NCBI GenBank assembly: GCA_964595625.1
Contig: CAZQQU010000008.1
Span: forward strand, 27,880 to 91,879
Length of the DNA: 64,000 nt
Direction of reading: 5' to 3'
Source: CAZQQU01 sp964595625
GTDB lineage: Bacteria; Bacteroidota; Bacteroidia; Flavobacteriales; Flavobacteriaceae
Part shown: positions 8,778 to 18,414 of the stretch, piece after piece
How the letters are laid out: each line of letters opens with the position of its first letter
Numbering within the stretch: the stretch's first letter is position 1
Notes under the pieces: generated by a model
What the model was told of the DNA's origin: nothing
Database searches by the model: none
The model's input: only the letters and a program-made list of their open reading frames with translations
Program-made: the position numbers and the translations under genes

Positions 8778-9074
8778 TTATTCTTTATATTGTTTATACT
8801 GATCTGCGGTTAATGCAGCTTTAAGTTCTTTTTCGAAAGTTTCATCTACGGCTTTTTTATCAGCCTCTGAAATAGAGGATTTGGCGTAAGCGGCTTCTTT
8901 CTTTACGAAAGCTCTAAAGAGCGTTCGTTGCTGATCTCCAGTTAATTCTAATTTTTCTGAAAGCTCTGCTACCTTAACTTTGGCGATTTCTTCTGGTTTT
9001 TGCTGAGCAAAAACACTACTACTGCCTAATAACATTAAAAAGGTAACAGCTAATATTGAAACAAATTTTTTCAT
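8778..9074 (-). CDS. Small secreted LTxxQ-type protein
   Basis: 98 residues with a clear signal peptide (MKKFVSILAVTFLMLLGSSSVFAQ). The mature helical part has two LTxxQ-like motifs (LELTGDQQ and ALTADQYKQYKE) as in Spy/CpxP-type periplasmic proteins. The function in Bacteroidota is not known; envelope-stress chaperoning is the analogy. It is a diverged relative of the next gene on the same strand, so the pair looks like an old tandem duplication. Confidence 0.7.
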   Translation of the reverse strand: MKKFVSILAVTFLMLLGSSSVFAQQKPEEIAKVKVAELSEKLELTGDQQRTLFRAFVKKEAAYAKSSISEADKKAVDETFEKELKAALTADQYKQYKE

Positions 9075-9151
9075 TTTTAAAATTTTGATTTTTAATTTTC
9101 TAATTACTAATATAAATAATTCTAATTAAATAGTACCAATTATCAAGCCAA

Positions 9152-9188
9152 AAAAAAATGCCCTCCTAAAATTCAGAGAGCATTTTTT
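9152..9188 (-). terminator. Terminator of the 134-residue LTxxQ gene
   Basis: On the minus strand an AAAAAATGC / GCATTTTTT hairpin with a short inner CTC/GAG pairing runs into a U-rich tract, 41 nt beyond the stop at 9229. Confidence 0.65.
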
Positions 9189-9228
9189 AAAGATAACCAC
9201 ATTTTAATTTAAAAGACTAATTCTAATT

Positions 9229-9633
9229 TTAGTTTTTCTTCTGATATTTTTGCTGCTTTTTAGCTTTCATGTTTTGCTTCTTAATTTTCTTCAATTCTTG
9301 CCAGCGAGCATACTGCTCGTCTGTAAGAATTTCTTTCATTTGTGCGTGATATTTATCTTTTTCTGCTTTAAAAGCCTCTTTTTTGTTTTTCATATCCGCT
9401 TTCTGGTCCGTGCGTTTGGCTTCGCGTTGTTTTGCTTTCTCTAAATGCAACTCCAACACTTGCTGCTTTTGACTTTCCGTAAGTTGTAATTTTTCAGCTA
9501 ACTGCGAAACTTTTTTATGCACTCTTTCCTCTTTAGTCATCGTAGAATGGGTAGCCGTCAACGCCGCATCACTTTGTTGGCTAAAGACACCAGTAAATGT
9601 CAAAACACATACTATCAACAATAATTTTTTCAT
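9229..9633 (-). CDS. Secreted LTxxQ-type protein, Lys-rich
   Basis: 134 residues: signal peptide (MKKLLLIVCVLTFTGVFS), then a highly charged helical protein with LQLTESQKQQVLELH and EILTDEQYARWQELK, the paired LTxxQ motifs seen in Spy-like proteins. The C-terminus is a Lys/Gln run (KKIKKQNMKAKKQQKY). It is paralogous to the 98-residue gene next to it, with a terminator between them, so each is probably its own transcript. Role unknown; periplasmic metal or misfolded-protein binding is only an analogy. Confidence 0.65.
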   Translation of the reverse strand: MKKLLLIVCVLTFTGVFSQQSDAALTATHSTMTKEERVHKKVSQLAEKLQLTESQKQQVLELHLEKAKQREAKRTDQKADMKNKKEAFKAEKDKYHAQMKEILTDEQYARWQELKKIKKQNMKAKKQQKYQKKN

Positions 9634-9939
9634 TTCTTTCAGTTTATGTTATTATGTTCTTTTGACAAGATTTTTATAAGAAGGTTTAATTACTTTCTCA
9701 TTTTTTTTAATAATAATTTTTTTAAACAAAAAAACCTTAACTCAGTTTGTATATGTAAGAATAGTGCTAAGCCCTACCAACAACACTTTTTGGGGTAAAA
9801 AAACATAAAACAAATCAGCAATAAACTACCAAAAAAAGGAGAAATTGCCATCCGATTAAGAGGGCAATTTCTCCGCTGTTATCTATTTATAGAAACTTCC
9901 TGTAAACAGAGTCTCTAATATTTTCCCGTAAGGGTACCC
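9634..9939. other. Intergenic stretch with one strong terminator
   Basis: 306 AT-rich bases between two minus-strand genes. Apart from the hairpin at 9838-9874 and a small CCCGTAAGGG palindrome near 9925 it shows no gene. Confidence 0.6.
9831..9874 (-). terminator. Terminator of the M36 protease gene
   Basis: A perfect 12-bp stem (GGAGAAATTGCC at 9838-9849 with its complement at 9863-9874), followed on the minus strand by seven Ts. It lies 66 nt beyond the stop codon at 9940. Confidence 0.9.
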
Positions 9940-12516
9940 TTATTTTATAATGATACGGGTGTTGTAAGTATAAGAATCTCCGGTTATTTGTAAAATATAA
10001 ATACCCGTTTCTAAGTGTCCTAGATCTATTTGATTGACTCCGTTTAAATGTTGTGATTGCGAGATTACTTGTCTTCCATTAATATCGTAAAGCGTAATTT
10101 GACTGGTTCCCATATCGTAACGAGAAACAATATGCACTAACCCATCGGTAGGATTAGGGAAAATCATAAATTGGTTTAGATCGTTGGTAGAGGTACCTAG
10201 AATACATTCTTCCGGTACTGTAAAATCTTCCACTTGGTCAAAACGATTGTGGGCACTACCTTGGCTGGCGTTTAATCCGAGCCCTCTTTTGGCAAATGCC
10301 CGCCAAATAATACAGTAGTTTTCGCCGTCATTGGCCAATTGGTCCGCCTCGATGATAGCATCCCGGCCATTGACAAAACCTGGAGAACAATTTTGAATTT
10401 TTAAACCATCGACTACCAATTGTAAGGCGATATTATTGCCTCCCGTTCCGAAATAGATATCGGGATCATAACCGTGTTTATCGATCAAATCCCAAGTTAA
10501 ATCCCAAAGCATAGTTGCCCAAACAAACCCAATTCCATGAGGGCGACTTATATTTGAGTTATTCGTGTCTCCATAAGTATAAGGATTCACGGCCATATTG
10601 GTGTTGTAGGGTGCGGGACGAATACCTTGTCCATCGATGGGTTGCCCTACCACATAGGTTCCTACTCCCCGGTTTTGATCTCGGGTATCCCCTTCCTTCA
10701 TAGTGAGCATGAGGCCAAAATAATCACTCCAACCTTCTCCCATTTGTTCGTCATTTTGTAAACAACTGACATTAAACCCTCCTCCGGTAAGTCGGTTAGA
10801 AATACCATGACCGTATTCGTGGATGATAATACCCGTGTCTAAAGAACTATCAAAAGCAAAAGGGCCTTCGTTAAGTAAAGTCGCGTTGATGTTATCCCCA
10901 TTGCTTAAGGAAGCAATGATAGGATCCCCATCGGCTTGAGAAATCATAATGGTAGGAATAGTCACTAGATCACCGACTTCTCCAGCACCCATTAATATGG
11001 GTGGTCCTGCTTCATTGTTGACAATTATAACCGCAACAGCGCCCATATTCTGAGCTGCCAAAGCTTTGAATCCAAATTCGCAACCACCCCGGTGAATCAC
11101 GGCAATTTTACCATTGATTGCACCTCCGTTAGTAATTGTCTCACAAGCATCATACGGATTGGATCCACTATCGGTAACCAATACCATATTGGCCGTTAAA
11201 GGTGAGGTCGGTACCGGTTCACCAAAAGCTGCTTCTATACCCGAATACCCACCCGCTAAGGGGCCGTTGTTAATAGTTAGAAGTTCACTCATGCCGTTAT
11301 TGTCCCACAAGTACATCTGCATACGTGGATTGTTACCCTCTGGTGGAGTCGCAAAGTTGGCATTATTTGTACCTGAGCCGTCTTGAGCATCTGCATTGAC
11401 ATAATCATTGCCCAAACCTTGACCACTGTAATTGGTTTGTTGAAAATTCCAATTGGGCTCATCAAAACCATATTGCACAAAAATATCATGGATGATGTTG
11501 TTCCAATAAAATAGATTGGTAATGGACGCATTGACATGACCGATGGGTGGCTGATTAAAATTATAGGGAAAATCAAACTCCAAATCAGGACCACCTTCGG
11601 CCGAGTTACCCGAATTATTCCCGGCTAAGTCGGCACGCGCACGCACGTTGTTTCCTCGGGTTATGGTGTATTCGGGCCCTACAACACCATTGGTATCATG
11701 CCAACCAAAAGGAGAGGCTATGGGATCACCAGGTTGACTTTCTAAAGAGTGGTTTCCGTGATTCGGACTTTCTATCGGAAGGGCATATACCCGATACACC
11801 GAACCATCGTTAGGAGTCCATGTTAAAACACCTTGTAATTGTTCGCTGTCTAATGTCAAATTGGTGTACTGATAATGCTCTGTATCAAAGCGACAATCCG
11901 TCATCCAGTTATGGGTACTCAACAAATCGCCTGTAAGGGCATCAATACGAACACTGTACCAAGCCTGAATATTTTTGGGATAAATGGATAAATCCCACGC
12001 CAATCGCAATTGACTAAAATCTTCATTCGGTTGAAAAACTAATTTTACAGGTATGTTTTCAAAAGAAATTTCTCCAGTATTAAACAAATACGAATACGTA
12101 CTTTGCTGTTCTAACATTTGTAAATTAGTTGGAAGTGTAATTCCTAATTTCGCGCAAGCGGCCACTATGGCATCTGCCGGAGTAAGAGTAGGTGTAGTGG
12201 TGTTAATGCGTTGTTGTAAAGAGTTTATAAAATCTACTTTAGCCGTTTTGATTTCCCCCGCTTGATTGATACCTAAAACACTGAGTGCATTAAAAATCTC
12301 TATATTTTGGTAGCGTTGCTGTACAAAAACGGTATGAATATTCATACTTTGTGAAAATCCTTGAGAAGTTATCTGCAAGTCACTTACATCTGTTGCATTT
12401 AACTGATATTGCTGGTGGTTTTGGTCAAAAAACCGATCGATATGGGAGGTAAAATCTTGGGCGTACATCCCGGACAACAGAAAGAGTAAAAAAATGAATT
12501 GAATAAATTTTTTCAT
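9940..12516 (-). CDS. M36 (fungalysin-type) metalloprotease with PA and T9SS sorting domains
   Basis: 858 residues. Order: signal peptide (MKKFIQFIFLLFLLSGMYAQ), FTP/propeptide region (about 30-210), and a catalytic M36 domain with the zinc motif HEYGHGISNRL and the downstream third-ligand segment EGWSDYFG. A protease-associated (PA) insert lies before the HExxH motif (about 440-545, GKIAVIHRGGCEFGFKA...). A roughly 75-residue C-terminal type IX sorting domain follows (MIFPNPTDGLVHI ... GIYILQI). It is exported through the Sec and type IX systems and digests protein outside the cell. Stand-alone gene. Confidence 0.93.
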   Translation of the reverse strand: MKKFIQFIFLLFLLSGMYAQDFTSHIDRFFDQNHQQYQLNATDVSDLQITSQGFSQSMNIHTVFVQQRYQNIEIFNALSVLGINQAGEIKTAKVDFINSLQQRINTTTPTLTPADAIVAACAKLGITLPTNLQMLEQQSTYSYLFNTGEISFENIPVKLVFQPNEDFSQLRLAWDLSIYPKNIQAWYSVRIDALTGDLLSTHNWMTDCRFDTEHYQYTNLTLDSEQLQGVLTWTPNDGSVYRVYALPIESPNHGNHSLESQPGDPIASPFGWHDTNGVVGPEYTITRGNNVRARADLAGNNSGNSAEGGPDLEFDFPYNFNQPPIGHVNASITNLFYWNNIIHDIFVQYGFDEPNWNFQQTNYSGQGLGNDYVNADAQDGSGTNNANFATPPEGNNPRMQMYLWDNNGMSELLTINNGPLAGGYSGIEAAFGEPVPTSPLTANMVLVTDSGSNPYDACETITNGGAINGKIAVIHRGGCEFGFKALAAQNMGAVAVIIVNNEAGPPILMGAGEVGDLVTIPTIMISQADGDPIIASLSNGDNINATLLNEGPFAFDSSLDTGIIIHEYGHGISNRLTGGGFNVSCLQNDEQMGEGWSDYFGLMLTMKEGDTRDQNRGVGTYVVGQPIDGQGIRPAPYNTNMAVNPYTYGDTNNSNISRPHGIGFVWATMLWDLTWDLIDKHGYDPDIYFGTGGNNIALQLVVDGLKIQNCSPGFVNGRDAIIEADQLANDGENYCIIWRAFAKRGLGLNASQGSAHNRFDQVEDFTVPEECILGTSTNDLNQFMIFPNPTDGLVHIVSRYDMGTSQITLYDINGRQVISQSQHLNGVNQIDLGHLETGIYILQITGDSYTYNTRIIIK

Positions 12517-12625
12517 AGTTTGTTAGTTTGGGGTTTTAATTAGTTGCTTTAATGATTAAATGACGGAGGACCAAGGTACTAAAAATTATGTTTTGATGAG
12601 GTCCTAAATTACGAAATGTAATTTC

Positions 12626-12633
12626 TATCTTTG
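12626..12633 (+). promoter_or_regulatory. -7 box for polA
   Basis: TATCTTTG, an exact TAnnTTTG match, 26 nt before the polA ATG. No well-spaced -33 TTTG was found. Confidence 0.55.
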
Positions 12634-12659
12634 TAGAGAACACTAAAAAAAACACGAGA

Positions 12660-15533
12660 ATGGCGCAAAAAAGGCTGTTTTTACTCGATGCGTATGCCTT
12701 AATTTTCAGAGGATATTATGCATTTATAAAAAATCCACGAATTAATTCCAAAGGCATGGACACTTCGGCTATATTGGGATTTATGAATTCTCTATTAGAT
12801 GTCATTCGGCGTGAAAGACCTGAATATTTAGCGGTTTGTTTTGATAAAGAAGGAAGTGAAGTACGTAGCGAGATGTATGCCGATTATAAAGCCAATCGGG
12901 ACGCTACTCCAGAAGCAATCAAGATAGCGGTTCCCTATATCCAAGCAATTTTAAAAGCCATGTATATTCCTGTGATTGAAATCCCGGGATTTGAAGCGGA
13001 TGATATTATCGGCACCCTAGCCAAAAAAGCTGAAAAAGAAGGTTATCAAGTGTATATGGTTACTCCCGACAAAGATTTTGGCCAGCTGGTATCTGAAAAT
13101 GTTTTTATGTATCGTCCTGCCCGTTTAGGGAATGGTGTCGAAATTTGGGGTATACCAGAGGTACAGGAGCGTTTTGGGGTAAAAGACCCAATTCAAGTAA
13201 TTGATTATCTCGGGATGATGGGAGATGCATCAGACAACATACCCGGTTTACCGGGAGTAGGTGAAAAAACCGCTAAAAAATTTATTGAAGAATACGGTTC
13301 CTTAGAAAACCTGTTAGCACATGCCGATCAAATCAAGGGGAAATTAGGTGAAAAAATCAGGGAACAGGCTGAATTGGGCTTACTTTCAAAAAAACTGGCT
13401 ACCATCATCACCGATTGTGAGGTAGAATTTAACGAGTCAGACTTTGAACTCAGCATCCCCGATACCGAAAAAGTAATGCAAATCTTTGATGAGTTAGAAT
13501 TTCGGCAAATCAAAGAACAATTTATCCGACTTGTACAAACCAGTACTTCATTTGACGGAATTACACAAGAAGTGGGTACCGCTGAAAATACTTTACCCCC
13601 GGGTTCCATCCCGAGTCCTAGCACCCCCACTTCCAAAACCAATCGAAATGCCGGTGCGGGACAATTTTCACTCTTTGGGGACGAAAATCCCAGCGATATA
13701 GCCAAGGTGTTTTCTTCCCGTAAAACTCATGCTGATACCCCTCATTTTTACCAAACCGTTCAACCCGGCTTGGGTGTGGAGTTGTTTATATCATCACTGA
13801 TGGCTCAATCCAGTGTGTGCTTTGATACGGAAACAACCAGCCTAGATCCCTTAGAGGCTACTCTAGTGGGTATAGCTTTTTCTTGGGAAAAAGGTCAAGG
13901 TTTTTATTTACCCATACCCGAAGATCCCAACCAAGCGCAAGAACTTGTTGAAAAATTGCGCCCTTTTTTCGAAAATGAATCCATTGAAAAAGTCGGTCAA
14001 AACTTAAAGTACGATATCAAAGTACTCTCCAAATACGGAATCCGGGTATTTGGTAAACTCTTTGACACGATGTTGGCTCATTACTTAATTAACCCCGATA
14101 TGCGGCACAATATGGATGTATTGGCTGAAACTTACCTCAATTATACACCCATTTCAATAACCGAATTATTGGGCAAAAAAGGGAAGGGACAACGCTCCAT
14201 GCGGGAAATACCATTGGACCAACAGACCGAATATGCGGTTGAAGATGCCGATATAACGTGGCAACTTAAATCACATTTTGAGGAAGAGCTGGCCGAGGCC
14301 AATACCCGAAACTTATTTGACCAAATAGAAATCCCCTTACTTTCGGTACTGGCTTCCATGGAATTAGAAGGTATCCGTTTGGACGTACCCTTTTTAAATT
14401 CGCTTTCGCGAAAGCTGGACCAAGATATAGCTGTCCTAGAAAAAGAAATCTATCAAGAAGCCGGTGAAACCTTTAATATTGCTTCTCCCAAACAATTGGG
14501 CGACATTTTGTTTGACAAACTAAAAATCATTAAAAATCCCAAGAAAACCAAAACGGGTCAGTATTCAACGGCTGAAGACGTACTTTCTTATTTGTCCAAA
14601 GACCACAAAATTGTCCGAGATGTATTGCAATACCGCGAACTTGCCAAACTAAAAAGCACTTACGTAGATGCTTTACCCCTACAGGTAAGTCCACATACAG
14701 GCCGTGTTCACACCGAATTCATGCAAACCGTTGCTTCCACCGGACGTTTGAGCAGCAACAACCCCAACTTACAAAATATTCCGATCCGTACTGAGCGAGG
14801 GCGCCAAGTACGAAAAGCGTTTATACCTCGCGATGAAAATTATACCATACTTTCAGCCGACTATTCTCAAATAGAACTTCGAATTATCGCCGCCCTCAGT
14901 GGAGAACCCAATCTCATAGAAGCCTTTAAAAAAGGAGAGGATATTCACGCGTCCACCGCATCAAAAGTGTTTCAAGTACCTTTAGAAAAGGTGACACGAG
15001 AACAACGGAGTCACGCCAAAACAGTTAATTTTGGTATTATTTATGGCGTATCTGCTTTTGGCTTGAGTAATCAAACTGATTTAAATAGAACCCAAGCTAA
15101 AGAACTTATTGATACCTACTACTTAACCTATCCCAGGCTAAAAGCTTATATCTCGGAACAAATTGATTTTGCACGCGAAAACGGCTATGTACAGACTGTA
15201 TCGGGGCGAAGAAGATATCTCAAAGATATTAATTCTCAAAATGCTGTAGTACGAGGCGGTGCCGAACGAAATGCGGTCAATGCCCCCATACAAGGAAGTG
15301 CCGCCGATATTATTAAAATGGCGATGATACAAATTCACCAAAAACTCATCCAAGGAAATTTTAAAACCAAAATGTTGTTACAAGTTCACGACGAATTGGT
15401 CTTTGATACCTACAAACCCGAACTGGAAGAGGTTAAAGAATTGATTAAAACTGAAATGGAAAATGCTTTTCCGCTAGAGGTTCCCTTAGTAGTAGATATG
15501 GGGACCGGTGATAATTGGCTGGAAGCACATTAA
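12660..15533 (+). CDS. polA: DNA polymerase I
   Basis: 957 residues with all three domains. The 5'-3' exonuclease is at about 1-300 (MAQKRLFLLDAYALIFRGYYAF, VTPDKDFGQLV, GDASDNIPGLPGVGEKTA). An acidic/Pro linker follows. The 3'-5' proofreading domain has its metal-binding acids intact (VCFDTETTSLDP). The polymerase domain shows motif A (SADYSQIELR), motif B (RSHAKTVNFGIIYG) and motif C (LQVHDELVFD). It fills gaps and removes RNA primers. An intact proofreading site is notable because some bacterial PolI proteins have lost it. Confidence 0.97.
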   Translation: MAQKRLFLLDAYALIFRGYYAFIKNPRINSKGMDTSAILGFMNSLLDVIRRERPEYLAVCFDKEGSEVRSEMYADYKANRDATPEAIKIAVPYIQAILKAMYIPVIEIPGFEADDIIGTLAKKAEKEGYQVYMVTPDKDFGQLVSENVFMYRPARLGNGVEIWGIPEVQERFGVKDPIQVIDYLGMMGDASDNIPGLPGVGEKTAKKFIEEYGSLENLLAHADQIKGKLGEKIREQAELGLLSKKLATIITDCEVEFNESDFELSIPDTEKVMQIFDELEFRQIKEQFIRLVQTSTSFDGITQEVGTAENTLPPGSIPSPSTPTSKTNRNAGAGQFSLFGDENPSDIAKVFSSRKTHADTPHFYQTVQPGLGVELFISSLMAQSSVCFDTETTSLDPLEATLVGIAFSWEKGQGFYLPIPEDPNQAQELVEKLRPFFENESIEKVGQNLKYDIKVLSKYGIRVFGKLFDTMLAHYLINPDMRHNMDVLAETYLNYTPISITELLGKKGKGQRSMREIPLDQQTEYAVEDADITWQLKSHFEEELAEANTRNLFDQIEIPLLSVLASMELEGIRLDVPFLNSLSRKLDQDIAVLEKEIYQEAGETFNIASPKQLGDILFDKLKIIKNPKKTKTGQYSTAEDVLSYLSKDHKIVRDVLQYRELAKLKSTYVDALPLQVSPHTGRVHTEFMQTVASTGRLSSNNPNLQNIPIRTERGRQVRKAFIPRDENYTILSADYSQIELRIIAALSGEPNLIEAFKKGEDIHASTASKVFQVPLEKVTREQRSHAKTVNFGIIYGVSAFGLSNQTDLNRTQAKELIDTYYLTYPRLKAYISEQIDFARENGYVQTVSGRRRYLKDINSQNAVVRGGAERNAVNAPIQGSAADIIKMAMIQIHQKLIQGNFKTKMLLQVHDELVFDTYKPELEEVKELIKTEMENAFPLEVPLVVDMGTGDNWLEAH

Positions 15534-15610
15534 AAGAAAGCTGTTCATTTTGTAACAATTTAATCAAACTTTCGACTTACCCATCGAGAAGTTTAATCTA
15601 TTTTATATAT

Positions 15611-17884
15611 ATGAATCATTTAAAAATTTATTTTACAGTAATTGCATTATTTATGACTTTATTATCAGTAAATGCACAATTTCAAGGTGATTGGAAAGGC
15701 GAGATTGATGTTCAAGGTATGAAACTCGAAATCATCTTCCACATAACCGAAGACAATGGAACCTACACATCTACCATGGATGTACCTATGCAAGGAGCTG
15801 CTGGTTTGCCGGTAGATAAGACGGAAGTATCGGGACAAGAGATTACCTTATCGCTATCCAGTTTCCAAATCAAATACAGTGGAACTTTAGCGGGTGATAC
15901 TATAAGTGGAAATTTTGAACAAGCCGGGATGGAGTTGCCTTTAGTATTACAAAAATTTGTGAGTACCCTACCCGGTGACACCACCTTACCAAGTAGCGAA
16001 GAAGAACTCAAAAAGTTAGCCGACTTGGATCAAGGTACCTACAAATATTCAGTAGCTGATTATTTTGCTAGACCTAAAGCGGCTGCTTTTCAACTGTCAC
16101 CCGACGGTAAGTATATGTCGTATATGGAAAAAGACAGTGATAACAAAAATCACGTATATGTTAAAAATGTAGCTACCGGTGAGGTAATACGTGCCATCGA
16201 AGAAGAAGACGAATTGATTCGTGGCTACGGTTGGATTAATAACGAACGTCTTTATTATTTAATGGACCAAGGAGGAAATGAAAATTACCATATCTATGCC
16301 GCCAATATTGATGGCTCGAATGTTAAAGATCTTACTCCCTTTGAAGATGTTACTGCCAGTATCGTCAACTTATTAAAAGATCAGAAAGACTACATCATCA
16401 TTTCGATGAATAAAAACAACAAGCAGATTTTTGAGCCTTTTAAATTAAATGTAGTTACCGGCGAACTTACTCTGTTGTATGAAAATAGCGATGTTAATAA
16501 TCCTATTCAAGACTACATCTTTGATAAAGATGGCAACATGCGTGGCTATGTTAAATTAGTCAATGGTATTGAAATGGAAACCTATTATAAAGATAAAAAC
16601 TCCCAAGATTTTAAATTACTTAAAAAAACCAATTGGGACGACACCTTTTATATTACAGCATTTAACTACCGCTCAAGCAACCCCGATGAAGCCTATGTAG
16701 TTACCAATTTGGATAGTGATAAAATTAAAATCGTTCTTTATGATCTAGCTAAAAATGAACAGATCAAAGAAGTATACTCACATCCAGTTTACGATATTTC
16801 GGGTTTACGCTTATCGCGAAAAAGAAACTACGAGTTAGATGCTTTCCAATACCAAGGCGAAAAACTTGAGATCGTTCCGGTTAGTGATTTGTATAAAAAA
16901 ATGGATGCGACCATTCGAACTCAATTTCCCGGAAAACAATATTACATTGTTGACCACGACGATGACGAAAACACGTTTTTAGTGGCTATCCAAAGTGATA
17001 AACTATATGGAACTTACTACCAATACGATGTAAAAAGCGGCCAGTTGACATTTTTACATGACTTAATGCCTCAATTAAAAGAGGAAGATATGGCCGAAAT
17101 GCGTCCTATCTCTTTTACCAGTCGAGATGGACTTACCATTTATGGTTATATTACTTTACCAAAAGCTGCCCTACAAGGCCAAAAAGTACCACTAATAGTT
17201 AATCCTCACGGTGGTCCGCAAGGAATTCGTGACACCTGGGGCTTTAATCCTGAAACACAACTTTTTGCTAGCCGAGGGTACGCCACCTTACAAGTGAATT
17301 TTAGAATTTCAGGAGGATACGGAAAAGAGTTTTTACGTGCTGGTTTTAAACAAATTGGACGTAAATTGATGGACGACATTGAGGATGGTGTACAATATGT
17401 GATTTCACAAGGATGGGTTGATAAAGATAGAATCGCTATTTACGGAGGAAGCCACGGCGGATATGCCACCTTAATGGGATTAATTAAAACACCCGACTTA
17501 TACGTTTGTGGTGTTAACTATGTAGGAGTTTCAAACATCGAAACTTTTTTCGAGTCATTTCCTGAATATTGGAAACCTCTTCGCGAAATTGTAAAAGAAA
17601 TATGGTATGATTTAGACAACCCGGAAGAAGCCAAAATTGCTCGGGAGGTATCACCCGTTTACCAGGTAGATAAAATCAAAAAGCCGTTGTTTGTAATTCA
17701 AGGTGCCAATGACCCTCGGGTTAAAATTGCAGAGTCTGACCAAATAGTAACAGCACTCCGCAACAAAGGTTTCGCGGTACCGTATATGGTTAAATACAAT
17801 GAAGGACACGGATTTGCACGTGAAGAAAACAGACTAGAATTATATACCTATATGCTTGGGTTCTTAGCACAACACCTCAAGTAA
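15611..17884 (+). CDS. S9-family prolyl-oligopeptidase-like peptidase, secreted
   Basis: 757 residues from ATG 15611. The open frame reaches back into polA, but the signal peptide MNHLKIYFTVIALFMTLLSVNAQ fixes this start. After an extra N-terminal beta domain (about 24-130) come a beta-propeller (about 170-510) and a C-terminal alpha/beta-hydrolase. The triad is Ser in GGSHGGYATLMG, Asp in IQGANDPRVK and His in NEGHGF. It should cleave oligopeptides in the periplasm or outside the cell, complementing the M36 protease. Ends in a clear terminator. Confidence 0.92.
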   Translation: MNHLKIYFTVIALFMTLLSVNAQFQGDWKGEIDVQGMKLEIIFHITEDNGTYTSTMDVPMQGAAGLPVDKTEVSGQEITLSLSSFQIKYSGTLAGDTISGNFEQAGMELPLVLQKFVSTLPGDTTLPSSEEELKKLADLDQGTYKYSVADYFARPKAAAFQLSPDGKYMSYMEKDSDNKNHVYVKNVATGEVIRAIEEEDELIRGYGWINNERLYYLMDQGGNENYHIYAANIDGSNVKDLTPFEDVTASIVNLLKDQKDYIIISMNKNNKQIFEPFKLNVVTGELTLLYENSDVNNPIQDYIFDKDGNMRGYVKLVNGIEMETYYKDKNSQDFKLLKKTNWDDTFYITAFNYRSSNPDEAYVVTNLDSDKIKIVLYDLAKNEQIKEVYSHPVYDISGLRLSRKRNYELDAFQYQGEKLEIVPVSDLYKKMDATIRTQFPGKQYYIVDHDDDENTFLVAIQSDKLYGTYYQYDVKSGQLTFLHDLMPQLKEEDMAEMRPISFTSRDGLTIYGYITLPKAALQGQKVPLIVNPHGGPQGIRDTWGFNPETQLFASRGYATLQVNFRISGGYGKEFLRAGFKQIGRKLMDDIEDGVQYVISQGWVDKDRIAIYGGSHGGYATLMGLIKTPDLYVCGVNYVGVSNIETFFESFPEYWKPLREIVKEIWYDLDNPEEAKIAREVSPVYQVDKIKKPLFVIQGANDPRVKIAESDQIVTALRNKGFAVPYMVKYNEGHGFAREENRLELYTYMLGFLAQHLK

Positions 17885-17905
17885 AATAAATATCACTGAA
17901 CTTTA

Positions 17906-17937
17906 AAATCCGGAGACTTAACCCTCCGGATTTTTTT
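17906..17937 (+). terminator. Terminator of the S9 peptidase gene
   Basis: A perfect 10-bp stem AAATCCGGAG / CTCCGGATTT with an 8-nt loop, followed by a T-tract, 22 nt after the stop. Confidence 0.92.
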
Positions 17938-18018
17938 ATACCCCTCACTGACATAAAATTATGCTCCAATCCTTTTATAATGTTTCTACTTTCTTATTTT
18001 TACCAAAAAAAATAGTTT

Positions 18019-18414
18019 ATGGCTACGATTTTCACAAAAATTATCGAAGGAGAAATCCCTGCCTACCGGGTAGCAGAAAATGAAGATTTTTTAGCTTTCT
18101 TGGATATTAATCCCAATGTACCGGGACACACTTTGTGTATTCCTAAAATTGAAGTGGATAAAATCTTTGATTTGGAAGAAGAAACCTATCTCCATTTGAT
18201 GAAATTTTCCAGAAAAGTAGCTCACGCACTCCAAAAATCAGTTCCTTGTAAACGAATCGGCGTGGCCGTAGTGGGTTTGGAAGTACCTCATGTACACGTT
18301 CACTTGATTCCTCTCAACCAAATGCAGGATATGGATTTTAGCAAAAAAACACCCATGACCCATGACGAGTTTGACGCTTTAGCCAAATTAATTCAGTCGC
18401 ACCTAAATTCCTAA
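18019..18414 (+). CDS. HIT-family nucleotide hydrolase
   Basis: 131 residues. It starts with the family's IFTKIIEGEIPAYRVAE and ends its core with the histidine triad VPHVHVHLIPL (H-x-H-x-H). HIT proteins hydrolyse or transfer nucleoside monophosphates, for example adenosine phosphoramidates. Its stop overlaps the stop of the convergent sensor kinase gene by 4 nt, so no terminator fits between them. Confidence 0.92.
   Translation: MATIFTKIIEGEIPAYRVAENEDFLAFLDINPNVPGHTLCIPKIEVDKIFDLEEETYLHLMKFSRKVAHALQKSVPCKRIGVAVVGLEVPHVHVHLIPLNQMQDMDFSKKTPMTHDEFDALAKLIQSHLNS

Noticed and set aside
15515..15610. Longer start of the S9 peptidase overlapping the end of polA
   Set aside because: The stretch encodes no signal peptide or family sequence; the signal peptide begins at ATG 15611.
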